Assembly: GCF_009827655.1 (NCBI RefSeq)
Contig: NZ_WTYV01000002.1
Coordinates: 558,657-622,656 of the forward strand
Direction: 5' to 3'
Length of the DNA stretch: 64,000 nt
Source of the DNA: Alteraurantiacibacter buctensis
Lineage (GTDB): Bacteria > Pseudomonadota > Alphaproteobacteria > Sphingomonadales > Sphingomonadaceae
Below, one piece after another: positions 9,333 to 17,943 of this stretch; within the stretch, counting starts at the first letter, position 1, and each line of letters starts with the position of its first letter. The position numbers and the translations under genes are program-made. The notes below the pieces were generated by a model. That model had not been told where the DNA came from. It searched no databases and worked only from the letters and a program-made list of their open reading frames with translations.

Positions 9333-11858
9333 CTATCTCTCAAACTTTTCTACATCGTACGCTTCAGTCCGGCCATCTGGTTTATTTCGGACACTAAACT
9401 CGACGGCTCCTCCCTGAAGTAGCCAACCCCACACATCCGGCGTAACATTTTGTCTGGCAATGAAGAACTCTCTGCCATCTCGAACTTCCAAGAATCCAAA
9501 ATTCTCCTGTCTTCCCCTGAGTTTCAAACCACCGAAGAAGCGGCCATCCTCGAAACTATGCGGATTCTCGTGATAAATTTCGTTGTTAATCCATTCTTGA
9601 AGACGACGCGCGTTGACGGCGTCGATCCGACGATCCGAAATTAAAGCCTTCAAACAGGGGAGAACCTTAAGAACATGGTCGACGATGGTATCGTCAAATG
9701 CACGGGTTCCCTCGCTCTCCAAATAGCTCACAAAGTTACCACACTCATCTTCAGCTAAAGACAAAGCCTCATTTCCAACAAAAAAATCGATCTTTCTCTG
9801 ATAAAACTGAACCCAAAGATCTATAATCAGGGCCGTCTCTTTGAAGGTTGGACCACTTAGTGCATCTGCCCTCGTCAAATAACTCTTTGCAATGTCAAAT
9901 CTGCACTCACGCATCTCGGCTCTTGCGGCTTCACGAAGGACTGGTGCTGCATCTGGGTCGAGCGTCAGAGCTTCTGCAAATTGCAACGCGGCATCTGCTG
10001 CATAACCTGCTCGGAGAAGCATGCCGCCGAGAAAGAAGTGTAATTGCGGTTGCTTCGGCCCATATTCCAAAGCAGCTTCATAGGCCTCAATAGAGCGAGG
10101 CAAGTCGGACCAGACGTAGGCAGCATAGCCCTCAAATCTATAGACTTCAAAATATCCAGGTGCTGAAATTTTGAGTTCTTCGATCCCCTTCTCAACTTCC
10201 TCCGTTAAGCCACGCTGTAAAGATCGATGAAGATCGCGCAGTTTTGCTTCTGCGACAGCCTCGCCTTTCGTCCGAACGACATAATTTCGGATTTCATATC
10301 GATTAAAATCTTGATTAGCTCTTCGAATCTCAAAACGGCTTTGAATTTTTTGGAAACGGCGCTGATAGATTTCCATTTCATCCTTGGCGGGATTCGATAT
10401 TCTAACGATATACGACCGCACAGACGGACGAAGTCTAAAGGTTCGTTCTGAGTTGGGAAGATCAGAAAATTCAACAAGCGCGAACCGTGAGAGTTCCAAT
10501 AGTCCCGATTCGACCTCTACCGCGCTTAAACCAGAAATCTCTTCAACTACAGAAGCAGCGATGGACTCAGATACTGAGACTAGGCATTGCGCAACCTTGA
10601 TGGCCTGACCTTGTAATCGATCAAGGACATTTTCGAGGCAGAATCTGAGTGCATCTTTTGGGTCACTGACGATTCTTTCTGGTGACGCGCCACTTTTGAC
10701 AGCTAGTGCAAGCCATTTTATCAACAGCGGTTTAAAGCCAAGCCTGCGGCAATACTTCGTAAGCTCAGCGTCCGTCTTGTCATTTAAAGTCTTTATAGAA
10801 TCAGATTTAGAAAGTATTCGTAGATATTTTAGACTCTCAGACTCTGAAAATTGCGGAACAGAAATCGGTAAATCGCCACTAATAGGAACGCGAGAAGTAA
10901 GCAATACCTTGCTATCACCTGGCACGTCTTGAACTAAACGCTCAATGTAGGGTCCTGTTATAGTTTCAAGATTATCAATTACAAGAAGAACCTTGTTTTC
11001 TTCTAGCAATAATAAAAGACTCTCAAACGAATCTTTGCCCTCCCGCCCAAACGATGATGCATCTTCAATGATGCGCAACGAATCTGTATAGGATGATGAT
11101 ATATCCTTTATACCGCGTTCAGTGAGTGTAGCGGTCTTTGCAGAATACCATAATATTAAGTCGAAGTTGTGGTCATCTGAATCAATAAGATTCCACAGCG
11201 TATGCAATGTTAGTGCCGTTTTTCCATTACCTCCGTCCCCCAAAACGGTAATAACTGGGTAGCGACCGAGAATTTTCTTTTTTAATTCCGACTCAAGTTC
11301 TGGGCGTCGAAGAAACCCTGTGTCCTCGTAGTCAGGTATCGGTAGGTTATTCAATGCTCCAAAATCGGGTGGATTCTCAAGTACAGATATTGATCGGTTC
11401 GCTAGTCGCTCTGGATCTTTACTATACTCGGCATAGGTCCGCGCCAAATTTGGCCAGAAATTTGGCTTATTCAGCAGGTCTGATGCAAACGCAAAACCGA
11501 TAACGTATTCATCGACTGTGAGTGGTCGGCCGTGCATTACGGAATTGCGAACGCCTATAATTCGCCCCAATTTGCCAGATATATTTTTGATATAATTTAT
11601 AAACGATTCGGAAAAATACTCCTTATGTCGAAGTGTTATAGAAAATTTTTGACCTAAATCGAGTGCATGAACAAGATCAAAAGTGCTCTCCGCATCGAAG
11701 GTTTTTGCGCTGTTTTGTGACAAAATGAGACGAGATTTTGTTGTCTCGTCTTCTGTAAGCACTAAACTATCGTCTGGAATGCTCCTAATATAAGACGAGA
11801 GATCAGTTTCTAGTGCGTCAAACAGGATGAACAGCGCTATTCTTTGGATGCTTGCCAT
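9333..11858 (-). CDS. HEPN-like / STAND NTPase / TPR / cold-shock-like multidomain protein (candidate defence protein)
   Basis: An 841-residue protein; the start at 11858 is supported by AGAGGAG ten bases upstream. Regions in order: residues 1-135 alpha-helical with RNSVMH (R104, H109), the Rx4H motif of HEPN RNases; 170-480 a STAND/NB-ARC-like NTPase with Walker A GDGGNGKT (207-214), Walker B VLLVIDN (290-296), sensor VLLTSR (318-323) and a following winged-helix-like segment; about 565-665 TPR-like helical repeats; 780-840 a segment resembling a cold-shock domain, with ENFGFL in the place of RNP1 and REFFIA in the place of RNP2, ending in a beta-like GRTEAYDV. No signal or membrane segment. 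The gene is visibly AT-rich with rare codons (TTA, ATA, AGA) in a GC-rich chromosome, so it is probably acquired. The architecture suggests a switch that senses a ligand and activates an RNase. Domain calls are from motifs by eye; HEPN and cold-shock are the less certain ones. Confidence 0.8.
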   Translation of the reverse strand: MASIQRIALFILFDALETDLSSYIRSIPDDSLVLTEDETTKSRLILSQNSAKTFDAESTFDLVHALDLGQKFSITLRHKEYFSESFINYIKNISGKLGRIIGVRNSVMHGRPLTVDEYVIGFAFASDLLNKPNFWPNLARTYAEYSKDPERLANRSISVLENPPDFGALNNLPIPDYEDTGFLRRPELESELKKKILGRYPVITVLGDGGNGKTALTLHTLWNLIDSDDHNFDLILWYSAKTATLTERGIKDISSSYTDSLRIIEDASSFGREGKDSFESLLLLLEENKVLLVIDNLETITGPYIERLVQDVPGDSKVLLTSRVPISGDLPISVPQFSESESLKYLRILSKSDSIKTLNDKTDAELTKYCRRLGFKPLLIKWLALAVKSGASPERIVSDPKDALRFCLENVLDRLQGQAIKVAQCLVSVSESIAASVVEEISGLSAVEVESGLLELSRFALVEFSDLPNSERTFRLRPSVRSYIVRISNPAKDEMEIYQRRFQKIQSRFEIRRANQDFNRYEIRNYVVRTKGEAVAEAKLRDLHRSLQRGLTEEVEKGIEELKISAPGYFEVYRFEGYAAYVWSDLPRSIEAYEAALEYGPKQPQLHFFLGGMLLRAGYAADAALQFAEALTLDPDAAPVLREAARAEMRECRFDIAKSYLTRADALSGPTFKETALIIDLWVQFYQRKIDFFVGNEALSLAEDECGNFVSYLESEGTRAFDDTIVDHVLKVLPCLKALISDRRIDAVNARRLQEWINNEIYHENPHSFEDGRFFGGLKLRGRQENFGFLEVRDGREFFIARQNVTPDVWGWLLQGGAVEFSVRNKPDGRTEAYDVEKFER

Positions 11859-11986
11859 CTGCTTAAGGTCTCCTCTGCTTTCGGATATATTCGTTTCCGT
11901 CTACATTTCCACGATTTTTCTTTCCTACACACCCCAATCCATGCCTCAGTCCTCCCGGTAAACCCTGACCGGAAAGGACCAGTCCC

Positions 11987-12238
11987 ATGTCCCCCTATCC
12001 CTCGCGCCGCCCGGCGGCGGTGCCTGCCATCGACCGTCCGAGCAATCCTGCGGCGGAGGCGGCGTTTGTCGCTTCGTGGCTCGCGCATGTCGAAGCGGGC
12101 CGTATCGGTAACCGGACTCCCATGCCCCCCGAAGAACTCGCCGTGCAGCGCGCCAACGAGATGGCCGTGCTGGGGCGCACGCCCAGTTTCCTCGATCTGC
12201 CCGCGCCGCAGCCGCCGCGCCGCCGGTGGGGGCGCTGA
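11987..12238 (+). CDS. Small conserved-looking protein of unknown function
   Basis: An 83-residue protein (begins MSPYPSRRPAAVP) with AAAGGA about 8 bases before the ATG. The middle (residues 20-65) looks like an amphipathic helix pair with many Ala/Glu; the ends are Pro/Arg rich. No motif, signal or membrane segment seen. It ends two bases before the start of the HTH protein gene, so the two are almost certainly one operon. GC content and codon use return to the chromosomal norm here, marking the right edge of the AT-rich stretch. Function unknown. Confidence 0.6.
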   Translation: MSPYPSRRPAAVPAIDRPSNPAAEAAFVASWLAHVEAGRIGNRTPMPPEELAVQRANEMAVLGRTPSFLDLPAPQPPRRRWGR

Positions 12239-12240
12239 GC

Positions 12241-13356
12241 ATGGACCGCAACTGGCGCGACAGTCTCCCCGGCATCGAGCGGGTGGATTACGAGAGCGAA
12301 TACGGCCTCCTGGCCGACGATGCCGTGGCCGGGTGCCTGCTGGAGGCGGCGGAGTATTTCGGGCCGGGGCTGGACGAGGGGGAGGGGGGCGTTGCGCCTG
12401 CATTCGAGGGTGGTGGCGCCGCGCCCACCCCCGGCCCCTCCCGTTCACGGGAGGGGGGATCGTCGCGCGAAGTTGTCCCCCTCCCGCCTGCGGGAGGGGT
12501 TAGGGGTGGGGGCGGTGCCGCCGACTTCTCGCCGCAAACCCGCCCCCCAGCTCGCCCCGGCCCCGAACCCCTGCTCACCCGCCCTCTGCAGGCGGTGTTC
12601 TGCGAGCACCTGGCGCGGCATGGCAACGTGCGGCTCGCCTGCCGGGCGGCGCGGGTTTCCGCCCAGACGGCCTATCGCATGCGCCGCGCCTGCGGGCAGT
12701 TCCGCGCGCTATGGGATGCCGCGCTGGTGATCGCGCGGGACCAGGTGGAGGACGTGCTGGCCGATCGCGCGGTGCACGGCTGGGAAGAAGCGGTGTTCTA
12801 TCACGGCGAGGAGGTGGCGCGGCGGCGGCGCTATGACAGCCGCCTGCTGCTGGCCCACCTGGCGCGGCTGGACCGGCTGGCCGAGCGCGCCGCCGGGGGC
12901 GTGGTGGAGCGGTTTGACGCGGCGCTGGAAGCCCTCTCGGCCGACGAGGCGCTGGTGCTGGACCCGGCCGAGGCGGCGGTGGCGAGCGTCTCCGGCGTGG
13001 TGACTGGCGATGGCGAGACCCTTGCGCAGGCGGAGACGCCAGCCGCCGGGGATGGCGCGCCAGAACCCGGCGTGCCGCTGCTGGAAGCGCAGCTCTGCTG
13101 GCTGGAGGAGCACCACGGCGACCTGACCGAGGAGGAGGAGATTTTCCATCTCCTGCACACTGTTCCAGGTGTTCCAGGTTCGGCCCTGCGGCTGTTCGGC
13201 TGGACCGGCAGCGAGGCCGAACTGGCCGCCGACCGGGCGCGCTGGCAGGCACGGCGGGCAGCGTGGGAGGCGCAGCAGGGTGGGGGAGAGCCGGAAGCGC
13301 CTTCCGCCAAGGGCGCGGAAGGGGACGCGATCAGCCCTGGACCAGCTCGATGCTGA
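12241..13356 (+). CDS. HTH protein resembling phage terminase small subunit N-terminal domains; unknown function
   Basis: 371 residues from the ATG at 12241, two bases after the preceding stop. Residues about 120-150 form a helix-turn-helix (FCEHLARHGNVRLACRAARV, then SAQTAYRMRR), the DNA-binding type seen at the start of terminase small subunits and in related non-phage proteins; it is followed by WDAALVIARDQVEDVLADRA and an Arg-rich segment. The C-terminal third is acidic and Ala rich. Residues about 58-95 (Pro/Gly/Ser/Arg-rich) are encoded by an inserted palindromic repeat and are probably not native. The last 26 bases overlap the convergent RlpA-type gene. No terminase large subunit or other phage gene is nearby, so a phage role is not supported. 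Confidence 0.65.
   Translation: MDRNWRDSLPGIERVDYESEYGLLADDAVAGCLLEAAEYFGPGLDEGEGGVAPAFEGGGAAPTPGPSRSREGGSSREVVPLPPAGGVRGGGGAADFSPQTRPPARPGPEPLLTRPLQAVFCEHLARHGNVRLACRAARVSAQTAYRMRRACGQFRALWDAALVIARDQVEDVLADRAVHGWEEAVFYHGEEVARRRRYDSRLLLAHLARLDRLAERAAGGVVERFDAALEALSADEALVLDPAEAAVASVSGVVTGDGETLAQAETPAAGDGAPEPGVPLLEAQLCWLEEHHGDLTEEEEIFHLLHTVPGVPGSALRLFGWTGSEAELAADRARWQARRAAWEAQQGGGEPEAPSAKGAEGDAISPGPARC
12412..12522. repeat. Palindromic double-hairpin repeat inserted in frame in a coding sequence
   Basis: Two 32-base arms (12412-12443 and 12491-12522) are inverted copies matching at 26 of 32 positions. Inside them two separate hairpins form: CCCCTCCCG with its complement at 12435-12456 (loop TTCA) and at 12478-12499 (loop CCTG). 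The layout is that of REP-like palindromes normally found between genes in GC-rich bacteria. Here it lies within the HTH gene, keeps the frame open and adds a Gly/Pro/Ser/Arg-rich loop, much as Rickettsia palindromic elements do. Confidence 0.7.
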
Positions 13357-13870
13357 CAGGGGCGTGGCCGGTGCGGACCATGCCGATCTGCTGGGCCGCG
13401 GCGTGCGAGATGTCGAGCACCCGTCCGCGCGCATAGGGCCCGCGGTCGTTCACCCGCACGATCACGCTGAGGCCGGTGCGCTGGTTGGTGACGCGCAGGC
13501 GCGTGCCGAAGGGCAGAGTGCGGTGCGCGGCGGTCAGGTCGGTAGGGTCGAACGCCTCGCCGCTGGCGGTGCGGTTGCCGGCCAGCTCGCGCCCGTAGTA
13601 GCTGGCCATGCCGGTATCGAGCATGGTGGCGACCTGCGCGGAGAGGGGGGCCTCGGCGGGGATGGGGGCGGGGGCAACCTCGGTGACGTCGACCGCGTGG
13701 CCTTGGGCAAACGGCTCGGTCTGGGCGGGGCCAAGGTCGGCGAAGGCGGCGGCCACGGTGCTGGCGGCGGGCTGCTCCGCACGGCCCGCGGTGGCCGGCA
13801 GGGCCAGCAGCGCCAGGGTGGCAAGCGCGACCGCACGGGTGCGGCGGTATGGTGTCGGGAGGCCCGTCAT
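13331..13870 (-). CDS. RlpA-family septal-ring lytic transglycosylase-like protein
   Basis: 179 residues from the ATG at 13870 (an upstream ATG at 13909 adds 13 non-hydrophobic residues). A signal peptide (RRTRAVALATLALLALPATAG) is followed by a linker and a double-psi beta-barrel domain: GMASYYGRELAGNRTASGE, HRTLPFGTRLRVTN, VRVNDRGPYARGRVLDIS. These are the RlpA/expansin-like hallmarks, including the catalytic-site Asp in NDRGP. RlpA proteins cleave naked glycan at division septa or bind peptidoglycan. There is no lipobox and no SPOR domain, so septal targeting is not evident. The 3' end overlaps the convergent HTH gene by 26 bases. Confidence 0.88.
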   Translation of the reverse strand: MTGLPTPYRRTRAVALATLALLALPATAGRAEQPAASTVAAAFADLGPAQTEPFAQGHAVDVTEVAPAPIPAEAPLSAQVATMLDTGMASYYGRELAGNRTASGEAFDPTDLTAAHRTLPFGTRLRVTNQRTGLSVIVRVNDRGPYARGRVLDISHAAAQQIGMVRTGHAPVSIELVQG

Positions 13871-14384
13871 GGCGCGAGGCTCTAGGCCGGAAGGGGTTGC
13901 CAAGGCCATACCGGCAGGCTCCAGCCACCGTGTTGCAGGCGCAACTCACCGCATTGCGGAGCAGAAACGGGGCTTGCGCGGGGGTGGAACGGGTGCGGGA
14001 CGGGGGAGCGGGGGCAGCAACGGAAATGGGGCCGGCATCGCTGCCGACCCCACTCTCACCGACGTGTGGACCGATCCCCGGAGGGACTGGTGCTTGACGC
14101 CCGGCGCATCACCGCAGGCAGGCTGCGGCACGCTTCCCGGCGCTCGCGCCGGTGCCGGATCCGCCGGTTGGCCGGGTATGGTGCAGGCACCTGTCCCTTG
14201 CCGTCCGGCAGGTCCGCGACCGGGGCCTTGCGGTTCCCGCCACCTCGAGCGGCTCCGCCTGTGCCAGGGGGCATCGGCGTTGCCATCGGTGGCTGGACGC
14301 TTGGCGGTCCGGCCGTGTCGCTGGGGTGGTGCCCGATGGGATGCGCTGTGCTTCGTCGGGATCACACCTTGCGGATGCTACCCT

Positions 14385-14411
14385 CTGTCCTACAGGCGTC
14401 GCATTGTGCCA
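14385..14411 (+). repeat. Copy 1 of a dispersed 27-base motif beginning CTGTCCTACAGG
   Basis: This motif matches 22 of 27 positions with the intergenic stretch at 37692-37718. The first 12 bases are identical, include the short palindrome CTGTCCTACAG, and both end in GTGCCA. Both copies lie in gene-free DNA, which suggests a dispersed repeat family rather than chance. Confidence 0.5.
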
Positions 14412-14557
14412 CACCTTCGCTTCGACTCGCGTTCCGTGAGTGGTCCGTTGCCTTGGATCGCCAGGGCGGTCCTTCGCTTCGGTGTCGCTCGCTTCGTGCG
14501 TGTCGATAGGTGGAGAATGCGCGCCTGGACTGAGTCGGGCAAGACGGGCAGCGTGGC

Positions 14558-14604
14558 ACTTATCCACTTCTAGCGCAAAGGCCAGTGGACAAGGGTGGAT
14601 AAGT
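14558..14604. repeat. Inverted repeat downstream of argG with DnaA-box-like arms
   Basis: ACTTATCCAC (14558-14567) and its exact complement GTGGATAAGT (14595-14604) are separated by 27 bases. Each arm contains TTATCCAC, eight of nine bases of the DnaA-box consensus TTATCCACA. It starts about 60 bases past the argG stop and could fold in the argG mRNA tail, or bind DnaA. A replication origin is not supported: only two sites, no AT-rich unwinding stretch. Confidence 0.4.
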
Positions 14605-14661
14605 CCACGCTTCACCGCAAACCGCCAGGTTGCAGTGCATAAAGCCGGGTGTGCGGCCGGA

Positions 14662-15882
<1,221 letters not shown>

Positions 15883-15969
15883 GGAATCGCTCCCGCTGGA
15901 AGTGGCGCGCGCCTAACAGGCGGGGGGGATGTAGGCAACGGACAATGGGCCTGTGCCCGCACTTGCCCG

Positions 15970-16521
15970 TCATTCGAACTCGCGCCCGCCCACGTGCGGG
16001 TTCAGGCGCACAACCTGGTTGAGCCAGGTCCGTGGCCGCCGCACCAGGTCGTGTGGCACGTCGGCGCGCAGGCCCAGCAACTGCGCCAGGCGGGCGACGA
16101 AGTGGATGCAGTTGCACCGGTCCAGCTCGTGATAGCGGCTCGGCTGGTTGCGCCAGGTCTCCACCTCGGCCCGCAGGGTGCGGTACTGCGCATCGGTCAG
16201 CGGCATGCTGAAATGGCGGTTGGTGCGGGATACCTGGCGGGCCTCTTCCGAATAGATGACGTGTCGCGCCGGACCGCGGCTGGCGGCGGCAGTAACCGAG
16301 GCGGCGCCGAAGCCGAAGTTCTCGTCGATCCTCTCGCCGGTGGCCTCCAGCGTGCCTTCGAACACCACGAAGGTGTGCGGAAAGCGGCCGAACAGCACCG
16401 AACCGTTGAAGCTGTGGAAGTGGATCGTCACCTGCGCCAGCGCCGGGCTGGCAAGCAGCAGCAGCGCGCTGGCGAGTAGGCTGGCAAGTGCCCGCGCAAC
16501 GAATCCGGAGAGAGGAACCAT
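15970..16521 (-). CDS. Exported protein, possible permuted papain-like (NlpC/P60-type) hydrolase
   Basis: 183 residues from the ATG at 16521, which opens a signal peptide (MVPLSGFVARALASLLASAL then LLASPALA). The mature part has HTFVVFEG near its start and CNCIHFVARLAQLLG near its end, a His-then-Cys order as in circularly permuted papain-fold proteins such as YaeF/YiiX. Between them DAQYRTLRAEVETWR resembles the helix found in such domains. If this reading is right it would cleave amide bonds in peptidoglycan or lipids outside the cytoplasm. The match is by motif order only. The gene precedes argG by 87 bases on the same strand. Confidence 0.6.
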   Translation of the reverse strand: MVPLSGFVARALASLLASALLLLASPALAQVTIHFHSFNGSVLFGRFPHTFVVFEGTLEATGERIDENFGFGAASVTAAASRGPARHVIYSEEARQVSRTNRHFSMPLTDAQYRTLRAEVETWRNQPSRYHELDRCNCIHFVARLAQLLGLRADVPHDLVRRPRTWLNQVVRLNPHVGGREFE

Positions 16522-16578
16522 GCCGGTAATGGGGCCTCGCCCGGTGGCCAGGTCAAGCAACTTGCGGGGAACCGATGC

Positions 16579-17910
16579 TCAGCGCAGGCTCCGCACCAGC
16601 GTCGGCCAGTGCGCGCTCAGGGCCCCGGCGCGCAGCAGGTAGCTGGCGGCAAAGGCGCTCCACGCGCCAAGGTTGGCATAGGGTCGCAGCGCCAGGTCGA
16701 GCGCGAGATAGGCGAGGGTGGCCGCCACGGCGGCATTGCGCAGCGCGCGCCCCTGCGTGGCACCGATGAACACCCCGTCCAGCAGCCAGCTCGGCATCCC
16801 CAGCAAGGGCACGGCGGCGGCAAAGGGCAGCATCCGCGCGGCTTCCGCCCGCACGCCGGGATCGGTGGCGATCAGCGCCACCAGCGGCTGGCCCAGCGCG
16901 AGGAAGGCCAGTGCAAGCATCAGCCCCGCGACCGCCGAGAACTCTGCCGTCAGCCGCACGGCCCGGCGGAAGGCGGCGTGGTCGCGCGCACCCACGGCCT
17001 GGCCCACGTGGCTCTCTGCCGTGAAGGCGAAGGCATCCAGCACGAAGGCGGCCATGGCGATGAATTGCAGCAGCACATGGTTGGCCGCCAGCTCCACCGC
17101 CCCCAGCCGCGCCCCGGCATTGGTGAACCAGGTGAACATGGCCAGCAGGGCCAGGGTGCGGGCCATGATATCGGCATTGACCCGGATGATGCGGGCCAGG
17201 GCCGTGCGGTCGGTCAGGGTGCCAGGCGCCAGCCGCCGCCAGGTGGCCGGCAGGCTTTCGCCCAGCACATGACCCGCCAGCAGCAGGCCCACGCCCAGCG
17301 CCAGCCAGTCGGCGATCGCCGTGCCCAGCCCCGCCCCGAAGGGCCCCAGGCCGAGGCCCCAGACCAGCGCAATGCTGGCGGCGGCGTTCACCAGGTTCAG
17401 CACCAGTTGCAGGACCAGCGCCGGGCGGGTGCGGCCAAGGCCGATCAGCCAGCCGGTAAGGGCATAGGTGGCCAGCGCCGCTGGTGCGCCAAGGAAGCGG
17501 GCCGTGGCATAGTGGCCCGCCTGCCGCGTCACCTCGGGCTCACCCGCCAACAGCGCGAAGGCGGCCTGTTGCAGCGGCACGGACAAGGCCAGCAGCCCTC
17601 CGCCCAGGGCGAAGCCCAGCAATAGCCCCCGCAGCAGCAGGGCGCGGCTCTCGTCCCTGTCACCCCGGCCCAATGCCTGCGCCGCCATGCCGGACATGCC
17701 CATGCGCAGGAAGCCGAAGGCCCAGAACACCATGCTGATGACCGATGCCCCCAGCGCCACGCCAGCCAGGTCTGCCGCCGTGCCGGTGCGTCCGATCACT
17801 GCGGCATCGACCACACCGACCAGCGGGATCGCTGCCTGGCCCAGCATGATCGGCCAGGCCTGTGCCCAAACGGCCTTGCGCGTGAGAGGGGGCTGGGCCG
17901 CAGCGGTCAT
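16579..17910 (-). CDS. MATE family efflux transporter (DinF-like)
   Basis: 443 residues with twelve hydrophobic segments in two homologous halves. It begins AWPIMLGQAAIPLVGVVDAAVIGRTG, the typical first MATE helix with its conserved Pro and Asp, and repeats the pattern in the second half (TWFTNAGARLGAVELAANHVLLQ). MATE proteins export organic cations and drugs in exchange for Na+ or H+. The DinF subgroup is suggested by the N-terminal wording; no SOS box was seen near it. Substrate unknown. It sits between the exported hydrolase and the sugar dehydrogenase on the same strand. Confidence 0.9.
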   Translation of the reverse strand: MTAAAQPPLTRKAVWAQAWPIMLGQAAIPLVGVVDAAVIGRTGTAADLAGVALGASVISMVFWAFGFLRMGMSGMAAQALGRGDRDESRALLLRGLLLGFALGGGLLALSVPLQQAAFALLAGEPEVTRQAGHYATARFLGAPAALATYALTGWLIGLGRTRPALVLQLVLNLVNAAASIALVWGLGLGPFGAGLGTAIADWLALGVGLLLAGHVLGESLPATWRRLAPGTLTDRTALARIIRVNADIMARTLALLAMFTWFTNAGARLGAVELAANHVLLQFIAMAAFVLDAFAFTAESHVGQAVGARDHAAFRRAVRLTAEFSAVAGLMLALAFLALGQPLVALIATDPGVRAEAARMLPFAAAVPLLGMPSWLLDGVFIGATQGRALRNAAVAATLAYLALDLALRPYANLGAWSAFAASYLLRAGALSAHWPTLVRSLR

Positions 17911-17943
17911 GTCGCGGCGCTTAGCCGTGCGGCGGCCCCTGCG

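Larger units (their letters stand above)
13871..14661. other. Non-coding region of about 790 bases between the rlpA-like gene and argG
   Basis: Both strands contain open frames here, but all translate to Arg/Pro/Ser-rich protein with no domain character, so I call none. The stretch holds one copy of a 27-base motif (14385-14411) also found at 37692, and an inverted repeat at 14558-14604 whose arms resemble DnaA boxes. It may be a decayed gene or a regulatory/structural spacer. It is the longest gene-free stretch in the window. Confidence 0.6.

Noticed and set aside
9333-11858. Transcriptional regulator of the LuxR/MalT STAND type
   Set aside because: No C-terminal HTH; the ends instead carry a HEPN-like motif and a cold-shock-like fold.
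12241-13356. Prophage remnant based on the terminase-small-like HTH
   Set aside because: No large terminase, portal, capsid or integrase gene nearby, and codon use is that of the host.
14558-14604. Replication origin
   Set aside because: Only two imperfect DnaA boxes, no AT-rich unwinding element, and no hemE/parAB/gid-type neighbours.
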